Shown here: positions 45,914 through 54,859 of the stretch, in pieces | How positions within the stretch are numbered: position 1 is the first letter of the stretch | How the letters are laid out: the number at the start of each line of letters is the position of its first letter | DNA from: Planctomycetota bacterium | Lineage (GTDB): Bacteria > Planctomycetota > UBA1135 > UBA2386 | NCBI GenBank assembly: GCA_014192625.1 | Contig: BJHM01000009.1 | Span: 1 to 64,000, forward strand | Direction of reading: 5' to 3' | DNA: 64,000 nt | Translations under genes and position numbers: made by a program | Notes under the pieces: model-generated | The model's input: only the letters and a program-made list of their open reading frames with translations | Told to the model about the DNA's origin: nothing | Database searches by the model: none

Positions 45914-47730
45914 CATCACTGCCGGAAGGACATGGACTGACCGACCTGCGCGCCTTGCTCGCTGTGCTGCGAAAGGAAGGGCAACTGTGCACCATTGAAA
46001 CGGAGGTTGACCCGGATCTCGAAGCTGCGGAGATCCATCGACGCGTGATCGCTGCAGGCGGCCCTGCGCTGTTGTTTCAGAGGATCAAGGGTTCGCCTTG
46101 GCCTGTGGTCACCAACCTGTTTGGCACCGCCCAGCGGATCGAACTCGCATTCGGACCGCGTCCCCTTGCACTGGTCCGCCGCATCGCCGAGGCACCGCAC
46201 ACATTGCTGCCACCAAGCCTGCAAAAGCTCTGGTCGCAACGCGACCTCATCGGCGCATTACTACGCACCGGCCGCAAAATGGTCCGCCGCGCACCGATCC
46301 TAGAGTGCATCGACACACCACCGAAACTGTCGCGGTTGCCACTGCTGCGAACCTGGTCCGAAGACGGCGGCCCGTTCGTGACCTTGCCGCTGGTCTACAC
46401 CGAACACCCGCGTGGATTAGGCAGCAACCTTGGCATGTATCGCATTCAGCGGTTCGACGATGACCACACCGGTTTGCACATGCAGATCGGCAAGGGTGGC
46501 GGTTTCCATCTCGCCGAATACGAGCGAATGGGAAAGCCCATGCCGGTGCAGGTGATGATCGGCGGCCCACCTGCGCTTGTGCTTTCGGCGATTGCGCCGC
46601 TGCCCGAGAACGTGCCAGAAATGCTGCTCGCCTCGCTGCTGCTTGGAAAACGTTTGCGTACTGCAAAGCACCAGCAAGGCCCACTGCCGGTCGCCGCCGA
46701 CTGCGAGTTTTGCATCGTCGGTGAAGTGGTGCCGATGGCACGCCGGCCCGAAGGTCCGTTCGGCGACCACTACGGCTACTACTCACTACAACACGACTAT
46801 CCGCTGCTCTCGGCAAAGGCCTTGCTGCGGCGCAAGGACCCAATCCTCACAGCTACCGTCGTCGGCAAGCCGCGCCAAGAAGACTTCTTTCTCGGCGACT
46901 ACCTGCAAGAACTGCTGCTGCCACTCGCCAAGCTCGCCATGCCGGGCGTGCAGGATCTCTGGTCTTATGGCGAGACTGGCTATCACTCGCTCGCCGCAGC
47001 TGTGGTGCAGCAACGCTACAAGCGCGAGGCGATGGCTTCGGCATTTCGGATTCTCGGTGAAGGCCAGCTGAGCCTCACCAAGTTCTTGCTGCTGACGGAC
47101 CGCCCAGTCGACTTACGAAACTTTCGCGCCACGCTGGAACACATCCTCGCTCGCGCCGACCTCCGCACCGACCTTTACGTGTTCAACAACCTGTCGATGG
47201 ACACACTCGACTACTCGGGACCAGCAGTCAACGAAGGCAGCAAAGGCGTGCTGCTCGGACTCGGTGATGCGATCCGACAACTGCCACGCGAATTCACCGG
47301 CACACTGCCGCAGGGATTTACCGCGCCGCAACCGTTCTGTGCTGGTTGCCTGCTCTTGCAAGGTCCCCCATTCACGCTTGAAAAAGATGCCCCAGAAAGG
47401 CTCGCGCAATCTGCTGCGCTCAAGGAATGGCCGCTCGTCGTATTGGTTGATGACAGCGCGCAGGCCGGCAAAAGCGCGATCAATTTTTTGTGGACCACGT
47501 TCACGCGATTCGAGCCCGCAGCGGACCTGCACGCACGCACAACGACGGTGATCCAAAACCAAACGAGCTACACGCCGCCGATTGTGATCGATGCCCGCAT
47601 GAAGCCGAGCTATCCCAAAGAGTTATTCTGCGATCCTCATACCGCTGCCAAAGTCACTCGTCGCTGGCGCGAATACTTCCCGGACGGCAAGGTCGAGATG
47701 GGCTCTAGCGATCGCGCGCACCTCGACTGA
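45910..47730 (+). CDS. UbiD-family decarboxylase
   Basis: UbiD enzymes use prenylated FMN to decarboxylate aromatic or unsaturated acids, often in ubiquinone or menaquinone synthesis. The 606-residue product has the catalytic segment RRPEGPFGDHYGYYS and the conserved LGMYRIQ region. The length and the absence of ubiquinone genes fit the menaquinone-type branch. The prenyltransferase UbiX partner is not in the window. It is the last gene of the five-gene run. Confidence 0.9.
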   Translation: MTSLPEGHGLTDLRALLAVLRKEGQLCTIETEVDPDLEAAEIHRRVIAAGGPALLFQRIKGSPWPVVTNLFGTAQRIELAFGPRPLALVRRIAEAPHTLLPPSLQKLWSQRDLIGALLRTGRKMVRRAPILECIDTPPKLSRLPLLRTWSEDGGPFVTLPLVYTEHPRGLGSNLGMYRIQRFDDDHTGLHMQIGKGGGFHLAEYERMGKPMPVQVMIGGPPALVLSAIAPLPENVPEMLLASLLLGKRLRTAKHQQGPLPVAADCEFCIVGEVVPMARRPEGPFGDHYGYYSLQHDYPLLSAKALLRRKDPILTATVVGKPRQEDFFLGDYLQELLLPLAKLAMPGVQDLWSYGETGYHSLAAAVVQQRYKREAMASAFRILGEGQLSLTKFLLLTDRPVDLRNFRATLEHILARADLRTDLYVFNNLSMDTLDYSGPAVNEGSKGVLLGLGDAIRQLPREFTGTLPQGFTAPQPFCAGCLLLQGPPFTLEKDAPERLAQSAALKEWPLVVLVDDSAQAGKSAINFLWTTFTRFEPAADLHARTTTVIQNQTSYTPPIVIDARMKPSYPKELFCDPHTAAKVTRRWREYFPDGKVEMGSSDRAHLD

Positions 47731-47773
47731 CGCGCTGCCAGTCCTCGGCGCAAAACCGAACCGCCGCACAGAA

Positions 47774-47788
47774 CGAACCCATGGTTCG
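47774..47788. terminator. Short hairpin between convergent genes
   Basis: CGAACC-CAT-GGTTCG forms a 6-bp stem with a three-base loop between the ends of the ubiD-like and glutamine synthetase genes. There is no clear T-run, so it is only a weak candidate for a two-way terminator. Confidence 0.3.
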
Positions 47789-47811
47789 CATCCTGCGCGG
47801 TAGTAAATCGC

Positions 47812-49992
47812 TCAAGACAAAAACAGCATCTCGCGGTACTTCGGCAACGGCCACAGCGAGTCGTCGACCATCGTCTCAAGCAAGTCGACCGATTCGCGCA
47901 AGCGGACCATGCTGGTGACTACCTTGTCGCGATAGATCTTTGCGTGTTCTAAAGGCAAACCGGAATGCTGCTCGGCATGCTCGAACGCGGCATTCAGGTC
48001 ATCGATACCCGCAACTAGCTGCTCAATCCGGGATGCCAGTTCTTGTAGCCGCTTCATCTGGGCATCGACCTTGAGCCCCGCAGACTTTGCTGCCGTGACA
48101 CTCTGCGCCACGTTCAACTGATGCTTCTGCGCTGCCGGCAGCACAATCGTGCGCGCAATCGAAAGAGCACTTTGGCCCTCGATCGCGATCGCCTTGCTAT
48201 AGGCCTCAAACTGGATGTTCATGCGCGACTCGGCCTCTTTTGAGGTCAGCACACCGAAGCATTCAAACATGCTGACATTTTTGGGCGCGCAGAAGTTACT
48301 GATCGCGTCGACTGCGTTGCGGAAGTTTGGCAGGCCGCGACTTTCGGCTTCAGCGTGCCACTCAGAGGAGTAGCCATTGCCATTGAAGATCACGCGCTGG
48401 TGCTTCTTCAGGACCTCGACGACGACCTCATTGACCGCGCCTTCCAGCCCCTTCTGGCCCTTCAGCTTCTCGATCGCATCGCCCATGTAGGAAAGTGACT
48501 CGGCGAAGATCGTGTTGAGTACCGCGTTCGGCCTGGCGGTCGCCTGGCTGGAGCCAACGGCGCGAAACTCAAACTTATTGCCGGTGAACGCAAACGGTGA
48601 CGTGCGGTTGCGATCTGTGGCATCGCGCGGCAGCGTCGGCAGCGCAGTGGCACCAAGCCGCATCGTGTCCTTGCGCCGCTCGCCGCGACCCGACGTTCCT
48701 GCGACCAGGTTGTCGACCACTTCGGAAAGTTGCTCGCCAAGATAGATCGAGATGATCGCCGGCGGCGCTTCGTTAGCACCAAGGCGGTGGTCGTTGCCAG
48801 CGTGCGCGATCGTGCAGCGCATCAGATCCGCATGCATGTCAACCGCGCGGATGACGGCCGTCAGCATCACCACAAAACGCATGTTGGCAGCCGGTGTATG
48901 GCCCGGCTCCAGCAAGTTTTCACCCGTGTCGGTCGCCATCGACCAGTTGTTGTGCTTGCCCGATCCATTGATGCCTGCAAACGGCTTCTCGTGCATCAAG
49001 CATTGGAAGCCGTGCTTCATCGCCACCTGCTTCAGGACCTCCATGCAGAGCATGTTGTGATCAGTGGCAATCGTCGTGCGCTCGAAGATCGGCGCGATCT
49101 CATATTGCATCGGCGCCACTTCATTGTGGCGCGTCTTCACCGGCACACCGAGCTTCCAAAGTTCTTGCTCGCAATCCTGCATGTAGGCGAGCACGCGAGG
49201 CGCGATCGAACCGAAGTAGTGGTCCTCAAGTTCTTGGCCCTTGGGTGGCTTCGCGCCAAACAGTGTGCGGCCAGTGGCAACCAGGTCGGGGCGGAGCACG
49301 TAGAAGTCGCGGTCGATCAAAAAGTATTCCTGCTCGCAACCCAGCGTTGGGTAGACGTAGGCAATCTTTTGATCGCCGAGCACGCGCAACAAGCGCACGG
49401 CCTCGCGGTTCAGTGCCTCACTGCTGCGCAGGAGCGGCGTCTTCTCGTCAAGTGCCTCACCGGTCCATGAGCAGAAGGCCGTCGGAATGCACAAAGTGGC
49501 GCCGTTTGCGGTATCGCGGATAAACGCGGGCGAGGTCGGATCCCATGCGGTGTAGCCACGCGCTTCAAACGTGGCGCGCAGGCCACCGCTTGGAAAACTG
49601 CTGGCGTCTGACTCCCCCTTGATCAACGCTTTGCCGCTAAACTCCATCACGAGTCGGCCGCCTTCGAGGTTGGCAAACGAGTCGTGCTTCTCGGCGGTCA
49701 AGCCGGTCATCGGCTGAAACCAGTGCGTGAAATGCGAGGCGCCACGCTCAATGGCCCATTCCTTCATCGCATTGGCGACCTGATCGGCGAGGCCGGCATC
49801 CAGTTCTTGCCCTTGCTCGATGCAAGAACGCAGCGCGCGGTATGCCTGCTCTGGCATTCGAACGCGCATCTGTTCAAGGCCAAAAACGTTGGCGCCGAAC
49901 AGCTCCGGAACCTTCTGGTTACTGCGACTGAACACAACGGGGGCCTTGTTGGCCATAGATTGAACAGCAGCTGTGCGCGCGGCAGCACTCAC
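47812..49992 (-). CDS. glnN: Type III glutamine synthetase (GlnN)
   Basis: GSIII makes glutamine from glutamate, ammonia and ATP as a large dodecamer. The 726-residue length and the motif [15 protein letters not shown] are typical of type III enzymes, as are CEQEYFLID and the [13 protein letters not shown] segment. The start is a GTG at 49992 with a strong ribosome site (GGGAGGT) about nine bases upstream. No nitrogen-regulatory gene is adjacent. Confidence 0.95.
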   Translation of the reverse strand: MSAAARTAAVQSMANKAPVVFSRSNQKVPELFGANVFGLEQMRVRMPEQAYRALRSCIEQGQELDAGLADQVANAMKEWAIERGASHFTHWFQPMTGLTAEKHDSFANLEGGRLVMEFSGKALIKGESDASSFPSGGLRATFEARGYTAWDPTSPAFIRDTANGATLCIPTAFCSWTGEALDEKTPLLRSSEALNREAVRLLRVLGDQKIAYVYPTLGCEQEYFLIDRDFYVLRPDLVATGRTLFGAKPPKGQELEDHYFGSIAPRVLAYMQDCEQELWKLGVPVKTRHNEVAPMQYEIAPIFERTTIATDHNMLCMEVLKQVAMKHGFQCLMHEKPFAGINGSGKHNNWSMATDTGENLLEPGHTPAANMRFVVMLTAVIRAVDMHADLMRCTIAHAGNDHRLGANEAPPAIISIYLGEQLSEVVDNLVAGTSGRGERRKDTMRLGATALPTLPRDATDRNRTSPFAFTGNKFEFRAVGSSQATARPNAVLNTIFAESLSYMGDAIEKLKGQKGLEGAVNEVVVEVLKKHQRVIFNGNGYSSEWHAEAESRGLPNFRNAVDAISNFCAPKNVSMFECFGVLTSKEAESRMNIQFEAYSKAIAIEGQSALSIARTIVLPAAQKHQLNVAQSVTAAKSAGLKVDAQMKRLQELASRIEQLVAGIDDLNAAFEHAEQHSGLPLEHAKIYRDKVVTSMVRLRESVDLLETMVDDSLWPLPKYREMLFLS

Positions 49993-50262
49993 GATCGATA
50001 CCTCCCTAGGCTAAAACAAGACAACTAACTTTTGCGCGAGGGTAGGGCCGATGCACCGGGCAATCCACGACTGGATTGGGATCCTGATGACACACTTTTC
50101 CACAGCCAGCGGGTGCACGTGGATTAAGAACCGGCCATGCCATGCGAGTCTGGGCGTTCTGGAGTGCAAACTTTGTAAGAATCAGGTTTGGCGCGCAGTG
50201 ATATCTTTGGGATAGCTACGTTGGTAACGCGCCAACTTCTAAAACTCAGCTAGAGGCGTCTC
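49993..50262. promoter_or_regulatory. Divergent intergenic region, glutamine synthetase and DUF1549 locus
   Basis: These 270 bases must hold both divergent promoters. The GGAGGT ribosome site of the glutamine synthetase lies at about 50000-50006. I cannot assign promoter boxes or a regulator site. Confidence 0.35.
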
Positions 50263-52293
50263 ATGCGTCATTTCAAGATCGCGCTCGCAGTCATTGTCAT
50301 GCTGATGGCATCTGCGGTTGCGCAACAACCGACTCGGCCGATCCAAGTCGGCATGACGCTGACAAAGGCAAAGGCGGCGGCTGCGCGCATCGATGTGCTG
50401 CTAGCAGAAGGCCTGCGCCAGCAAAACCTGCTGCCGATGCCGCTCAGCAAAGATGCGACCTTTCTGCGACGCAGTTATCTGACCTTATCCGGCCGCATTC
50501 CGGACCAGGCAGAGGCGGAGGCATTTTTCGATAGCAAAGCAACCGACAAGCGCGCGCTGCTCATCGACCAGTTGCTCGACTCACCGGGACACACGAGCAC
50601 GACTGTCAACTGGTGGTTTGATTTGTTGCGCGTCAAATCACGGCAACGTCAGATCAGCGGCGAGCCATTCGCACACTGGCTGCGCGAGGCCGTGCGCACC
50701 GATCTTCCCTACGATCAGTTCGTGCGCCAAATGCTAACGGCGACGGGACCCGCCCATGCGGAGGGCGCCGGCGCCACCGGTTTTTTGCTGCGCGATGCGA
50801 ACATGCCGCACGACGCGATGGCCAACACCCTGCGGTTGTTCCTCGGCACGCGACTCGAATGCGCGCAATGCCACAACCACCCGTTCGATCACTGGACACA
50901 AAAAGAGTTCTTCGAGATGGCCGCCTTCTTTGGTGGCATCAAGTATCGAGCTGAACTCAACCGCGAGTTCATGACGACAATGCGCACTGCCGCTAACACC
51001 GGCGATGATCGCGCAAAGCAAGCCGCGCGCAATCTGATCCAAAGCTTGACGGCTGGAATCTCTGGCACCGGATCTGGCATCGAACGCCTGCCCGATGACT
51101 ACAAATATGAGGACGCAAAGCCCAAACAGCAGGTGTTCGCCACGACGCTGTTTGGCGCCAAGGTCAATTTGCCGCGAGCCAAAAGCGAGCCGGTAGTGCG
51201 TTCACGCATGCGGCAAAGGGAAGAGGCCGCACCGCAGCCAGAAAACCAATCGCGTGAGGCACTCGCAAAGTGGCTCACCACAGCACAAAACCAGCGCTTC
51301 ATCACCGTGATCACCAATCGCATCTGGCAGCGCACCTTTGGTCGCGGCCTGATAGATCCCGTGGACGATTTGAAGGACGACACGAAGGCCGTCCACCCAG
51401 AGCTGCAGAGTTATCTTGAGTCCCTGCTCATCGACTTGAAGTTTGATCTGCGGCAGTTTGAACGCGTGCTGTGCCTTTCGCAGTTATTTCAACGTGAATG
51501 TCCGACTACCGACCCGACGCCAGATCAGGCCTATGCATTTGCCGGCCCGGTGCTGCGCCGCATGTCCGCCGAGCAACTGTGGGATTCGCTGCTGACGTTG
51601 GTCTACGAGGATCTCGACCAACGTATTCGAGACACTGATGCACGCGCTCGCGATTCCTACGAACGCTTTGCCAAGGCCCTGGTAGCAACACCCGAGGAGT
51701 TGCAAGCCTTGCTGCAACGCGGCCGCCCCGCAACGCCCGCCGCCACTGTCGCGAGTTTGCCGCAAGACAGCGAGCAACGGCAACAGGCGCGCACTCTGCT
51801 GCGGCAGTTCACACTGGCACAAAAACAAAACAACGCAGCGGAAGTTGCGCGCCTCACCAGCGCCTTGCGCGAGCTTGGCTTGCCCGTGCCGGGTGAACGC
51901 GCGGCACGCGGTCGTGAAGGCGATCTCATTCGTGCCAGCGATCTCGTCCAACCAGCCCCTCAGGGCCACCTGCTGCGGCAGTTCGGCCAGTCGGACCGGG
52001 AAACGATCGATGGTGCTAACCGCGAAGCCAATGTGCCTCAGGCGTTGACGCTTCTAAACGGGTTCCTCGATCAACGCGTGCTGAGCGGCGCGTCGAGCCT
52101 CAGACAAAAACTTGCCAGCGCGCAGACCACCACAAACCGCATCCGCACAGCCTACCTGTCGACCTTGAGTCGAGAGCCGCGCAGCGACGAACAGAGCCGT
52201 TGGCAAACGACGGTGGATCGCGATGGCGACAACGGCCTGCGCGACCTGGTTTGGGTCCTCTGCAACTCCAACGAGTTCCGCTTTATCCCATGA
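50263..52293 (+). CDS. Exported DUF1549/DUF1553 protein
   Basis: The 676-residue product has a signal peptide (ending near SAVAQQ), then a DUF1549 domain (about 45-240) with the invariant CXXCH segment C200-A-Q-C203-H204 (CAQCHNHPFDHW), and a DUF1553 domain toward the C terminus (WLTTAQNQRFITVITNRIWQRTFGRGL, PQALTLLNGFLD). These families are planctomycete hallmarks of unknown function, often thought to act in the periplasm. Here no separate cytochrome domain precedes DUF1549; it is encoded as its own gene two positions downstream. Confidence 0.9.
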   Translation: MRHFKIALAVIVMLMASAVAQQPTRPIQVGMTLTKAKAAAARIDVLLAEGLRQQNLLPMPLSKDATFLRRSYLTLSGRIPDQAEAEAFFDSKATDKRALLIDQLLDSPGHTSTTVNWWFDLLRVKSRQRQISGEPFAHWLREAVRTDLPYDQFVRQMLTATGPAHAEGAGATGFLLRDANMPHDAMANTLRLFLGTRLECAQCHNHPFDHWTQKEFFEMAAFFGGIKYRAELNREFMTTMRTAANTGDDRAKQAARNLIQSLTAGISGTGSGIERLPDDYKYEDAKPKQQVFATTLFGAKVNLPRAKSEPVVRSRMRQREEAAPQPENQSREALAKWLTTAQNQRFITVITNRIWQRTFGRGLIDPVDDLKDDTKAVHPELQSYLESLLIDLKFDLRQFERVLCLSQLFQRECPTTDPTPDQAYAFAGPVLRRMSAEQLWDSLLTLVYEDLDQRIRDTDARARDSYERFAKALVATPEELQALLQRGRPATPAATVASLPQDSEQRQQARTLLRQFTLAQKQNNAAEVARLTSALRELGLPVPGERAARGREGDLIRASDLVQPAPQGHLLRQFGQSDRETIDGANREANVPQALTLLNGFLDQRVLSGASSLRQKLASAQTTTNRIRTAYLSTLSREPRSDEQSRWQTTVDRDGDNGLRDLVWVLCNSNEFRFIP

Positions 52294-53633
52294 GCAAACA
52301 CCCGCTGAAAACCGCGGCTCATACTGCGGATGAACCAACCCGGCGCGCTTTTGCCTGCGCCCTCGCCAGCCGATTGCTGGGCGTCACCGTTGGCCTTGGC
52401 TGCACGGGAATACTTCGGTCGCTGGCAGCGACGACGAGGCCTGCGCTTGCCGCCGCTGGGATTCCGGTTCATACCCCGCGCGGCCGCACCAAGTCGGTGA
52501 TCTACCTTTTTATGCGCGGCGGCATGTCGCACCTTGACACGCTTGATCCCAAACCCGGCGCGCGGACCCAAGGCCCAACGCAGACGATTCGCACGCACGC
52601 CGATGGGGTTCGTTTGGGCCACTACTTCGAGAAGCTAGCAGAACAAATGGACAAGGCCGTCATCGTGCGATCGATGACCAGCAAGCAAGGGGCGCATCCG
52701 CAAGCGCAGTACCTGCTGCGCACCAGCTACGAACAACGCGGCACGATCCAGCATCCGAGTCTCGGCGGCTTCGTCAACCTGCTCGCCGGCAAGCAAAATG
52801 CGACGCTGCCCGGTCACGTCATCATCGGCGGTGGCAGCGACATGCCATCGGCAGGGTTCTTGCCGCCCCACTTTGCGGCACTGCCGATTGGTGATCCAGA
52901 CAGTGGACTGCAAAACGCACGGCTGCCCCTGGGGATCAACGATGCGCGCTTCGAGCAGCGCATGAAAGCATTGGCAGCGATGAACCAATCGTTCCAAGTG
53001 AACCACGCGCAACGCGAGGTTAAAGCCTACTCAGATCTGTACGCTGAAGCCGTGCGCCTGATGCGCAGCGAAGACCTTGCGGCCTTCGACATCGAAGTTG
53101 AGTCGGCCGCAATGCACGCCGCATATGGCGCTGACAATCCATTCGGTGCCGGCTGCCTGCTCGCACGCCGATTGGTCGAACACGGGGTGCGCTTCATCGA
53201 AATCGTAAGCAATGGCTGGGACACGCACGCCGACAACTTTGACCGGCTCGATGACCTGACTCCATCGGTCGACCAGGGACTTGCGGCACTGCTTGCCGAC
53301 CTCGACGGCCGCGGCCTGCTGGAGGAGACCATGGTGGTGCTCGCAACGGAGTTCGGTCGCACGCCGGACATCGACCAGGACCAGGGCCGCAACCACTTCC
53401 CGAAGGCGTTCAGTTGCCTGCTGGCCGGCGGCGGTATCCAGGGTGGTCGCGCTTACGGCAGCACGGATGACGAGGGCCGCGAAGTGCGGGACAACCCGGT
53501 CACGATTCAGGACTTCAACGCAACCATCGCTGCGAACCTAGGCCTACCGCTCAGTCAGGTCGTTGTTTCACCTAGTGGCCGCCCATTCACGCTCGCCGAC
53601 AAAGGCCAGCCAATCGACGAACTCGTTGCATGA
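52290..53633 (+). CDS. DUF1501 exported protein (sulfatase-like fold)
   Basis: The ATG at 52290 overlaps the preceding stop by four bases (ATGA). The 447-residue product begins with a twin-arginine-like export signal (TRRAFACALASRLLGVTVG). Family motifs are IYLFMRGGMSHLDTLDPKP, GAGCLLARRLVEHGVRFIE, GWDTHADNF and ATEFGRTPDI. The layout resembles alkaline-phosphatase/sulfatase-type enzymes, but the activity is unknown. It nearly always accompanies DUF1549/DUF1553 proteins. Confidence 0.9.
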   Translation: MSKHPLKTAAHTADEPTRRAFACALASRLLGVTVGLGCTGILRSLAATTRPALAAAGIPVHTPRGRTKSVIYLFMRGGMSHLDTLDPKPGARTQGPTQTIRTHADGVRLGHYFEKLAEQMDKAVIVRSMTSKQGAHPQAQYLLRTSYEQRGTIQHPSLGGFVNLLAGKQNATLPGHVIIGGGSDMPSAGFLPPHFAALPIGDPDSGLQNARLPLGINDARFEQRMKALAAMNQSFQVNHAQREVKAYSDLYAEAVRLMRSEDLAAFDIEVESAAMHAAYGADNPFGAGCLLARRLVEHGVRFIEIVSNGWDTHADNFDRLDDLTPSVDQGLAALLADLDGRGLLEETMVVLATEFGRTPDIDQDQGRNHFPKAFSCLLAGGGIQGGRAYGSTDDEGREVRDNPVTIQDFNATIAANLGLPLSQVVVSPSGRPFTLADKGQPIDELVA

Positions 53634-53703
53634 CGGGCTCGCTTTGCAACGCCGCAGTGATAAGAAAAAACCCTGCGCTACGATTCTTCCAACACTCATG
53701 ATC

Positions 53704-54252
53704 ATGAACCGATTCATAGCGCTGATCCTCACGACAACTACCCTGCTGGTGCCGGCTGCACTGTTTGCGCAATCCAAGGGCGACAAAGCCAAGGATCCCG
53801 CCAAAGGCGATACAGCAAATACCCCGGTCGCCGAGAAGGTCGACTTCCAAAAGCAGATCTGGCCGATCCTTGAGAAGCGTTGCATCGAGTGCCACTCGGC
53901 GCCGGTCACGGATGCGAGCGGCAAGGCGAAGAAGCCCAAAGGCGGAGTCATCTTCAACAACAAAGCGGACATGTTGACGAGCAAGAAGGGCAAGTTGGTG
54001 GTCGCCAAGAAGTCCGCCGACAGCATGATGATCCACTCGATCTCGCTCCCCGCCGACGACGAAGACCGCATGCCGCCAGCGAAGAAGGGTGATCCGCTGG
54101 CAAAGGAGGACATAAAGCTCCTGGCGGATTGGATCGATCAGGGCGCCAACTTCGGCGAGTGGACGGGCAAGAAGGACGGCAAAAAAGACGGGGAGAAGCC
54201 GACCAGCGATGCCCCGCCAAAGAGTGACAAGGGGCCGGCCAAAGGAGTTTGA
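53704..54252 (+). CDS. Exported planctomycete cytochrome-c-like domain protein
   Basis: An ATG at 53704 (or 53698) opens a signal peptide (MNRFIALILTTTTLLVPAALFAQ). The domain has the heme-type motif C60-I-E-C63-H64 and later DRMPPAKKGDPL, with the Met-Pro-Pro segment typical of planctomycete cytochrome c domains. The C-terminal tail is rich in Lys, Asp and Gly. The stop TGA at 54250 is in the same frame as the following leucine-rich-repeat gene. Context suggests a redox partner of the DUF1549 protein. Confidence 0.82.
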   Translation: MNRFIALILTTTTLLVPAALFAQSKGDKAKDPAKGDTANTPVAEKVDFQKQIWPILEKRCIECHSAPVTDASGKAKKPKGGVIFNNKADMLTSKKGKLVVAKKSADSMMIHSISLPADDEDRMPPAKKGDPLAKEDIKLLADWIDQGANFGEWTGKKDGKKDGEKPTSDAPPKSDKGPAKGV

Positions 54253-54816
54253 CTGCCAGAGGCCCTGCAAAGCCTCGCCCAATCACTTCCAGCCCTGTCG
54301 GATGAGGACCGCAAAGCCCTGCTGGCAGCCCATGCGCGAATCGAACCGATCGACGGCACGTCGCTGCTAGACGTTTCGTTTTTTGGTGCCGAAGAGCAGG
54401 TCGGTGATAAAGAACTGAAGGCTCTCCTGCAGTGGCAAAATCACATCGCCTCCTTGCGACTCGCGCACACTCGCATCAGCGACCAGGGCGGCGCGATTCT
54501 TGGCGCGCTGCCAAACCTCGTGCATCTTGACTTGCGGGAAACGGCCATCGGCGATGTGACCGTGGGCAAGCTTGGCAAGCTCGCACACCTGTCATCGCTC
54601 AACTTGTTCGGCACCAAAGTGCAAGACGCGGGCCTCTCGAGCTTGGCGACTTGCAGTTCACTGCGCCAACTCTACGTCTGGCAGACTGACGTCTCAGCGC
54701 AGGCGGTCTGCGATCTGCAGCTCAAGTTGCCGAAGGCGCGGATCGTATTCGCAGCAGACCTGCCACAACCCGCGGCCGACTCCGCAGATCGTCCACGGCG
54801 CCGAGGCGGCAAGTAA
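54253..54816 (+). CDS. Leucine-rich-repeat protein with non-standard start (CTG) or split from the cytochrome gene
   Basis: The frame continues directly after the cytochrome stop codon and is coding-like from the first codon. No ATG, GTG or TTG occurs until the TTG at 54454, which would remove about 67 residues. AAGGAG at 54242-54247 lies five bases before CTG at 54253, so CTG may be the start, coupled to the upstream stop. The product of 187 residues has LRR units such as LVHLDLRETAIGDV, LSSLNLFGTKVQDAGL and LRQLYVWQTDVSAQAV. Fused cytochrome-LRR proteins are known in planctomycetes, so an in-frame stop within one ancestral gene is the alternative. Confidence 0.6.
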   Translation: MPEALQSLAQSLPALSDEDRKALLAAHARIEPIDGTSLLDVSFFGAEEQVGDKELKALLQWQNHIASLRLAHTRISDQGGAILGALPNLVHLDLRETAIGDVTVGKLGKLAHLSSLNLFGTKVQDAGLSSLATCSSLRQLYVWQTDVSAQAVCDLQLKLPKARIVFAADLPQPAADSADRPRRRGGK

Positions 54817-54859
54817 CGGTGTCCGATGCGCGCGGCCACTTGCCGCGCGCGGCGAATCG

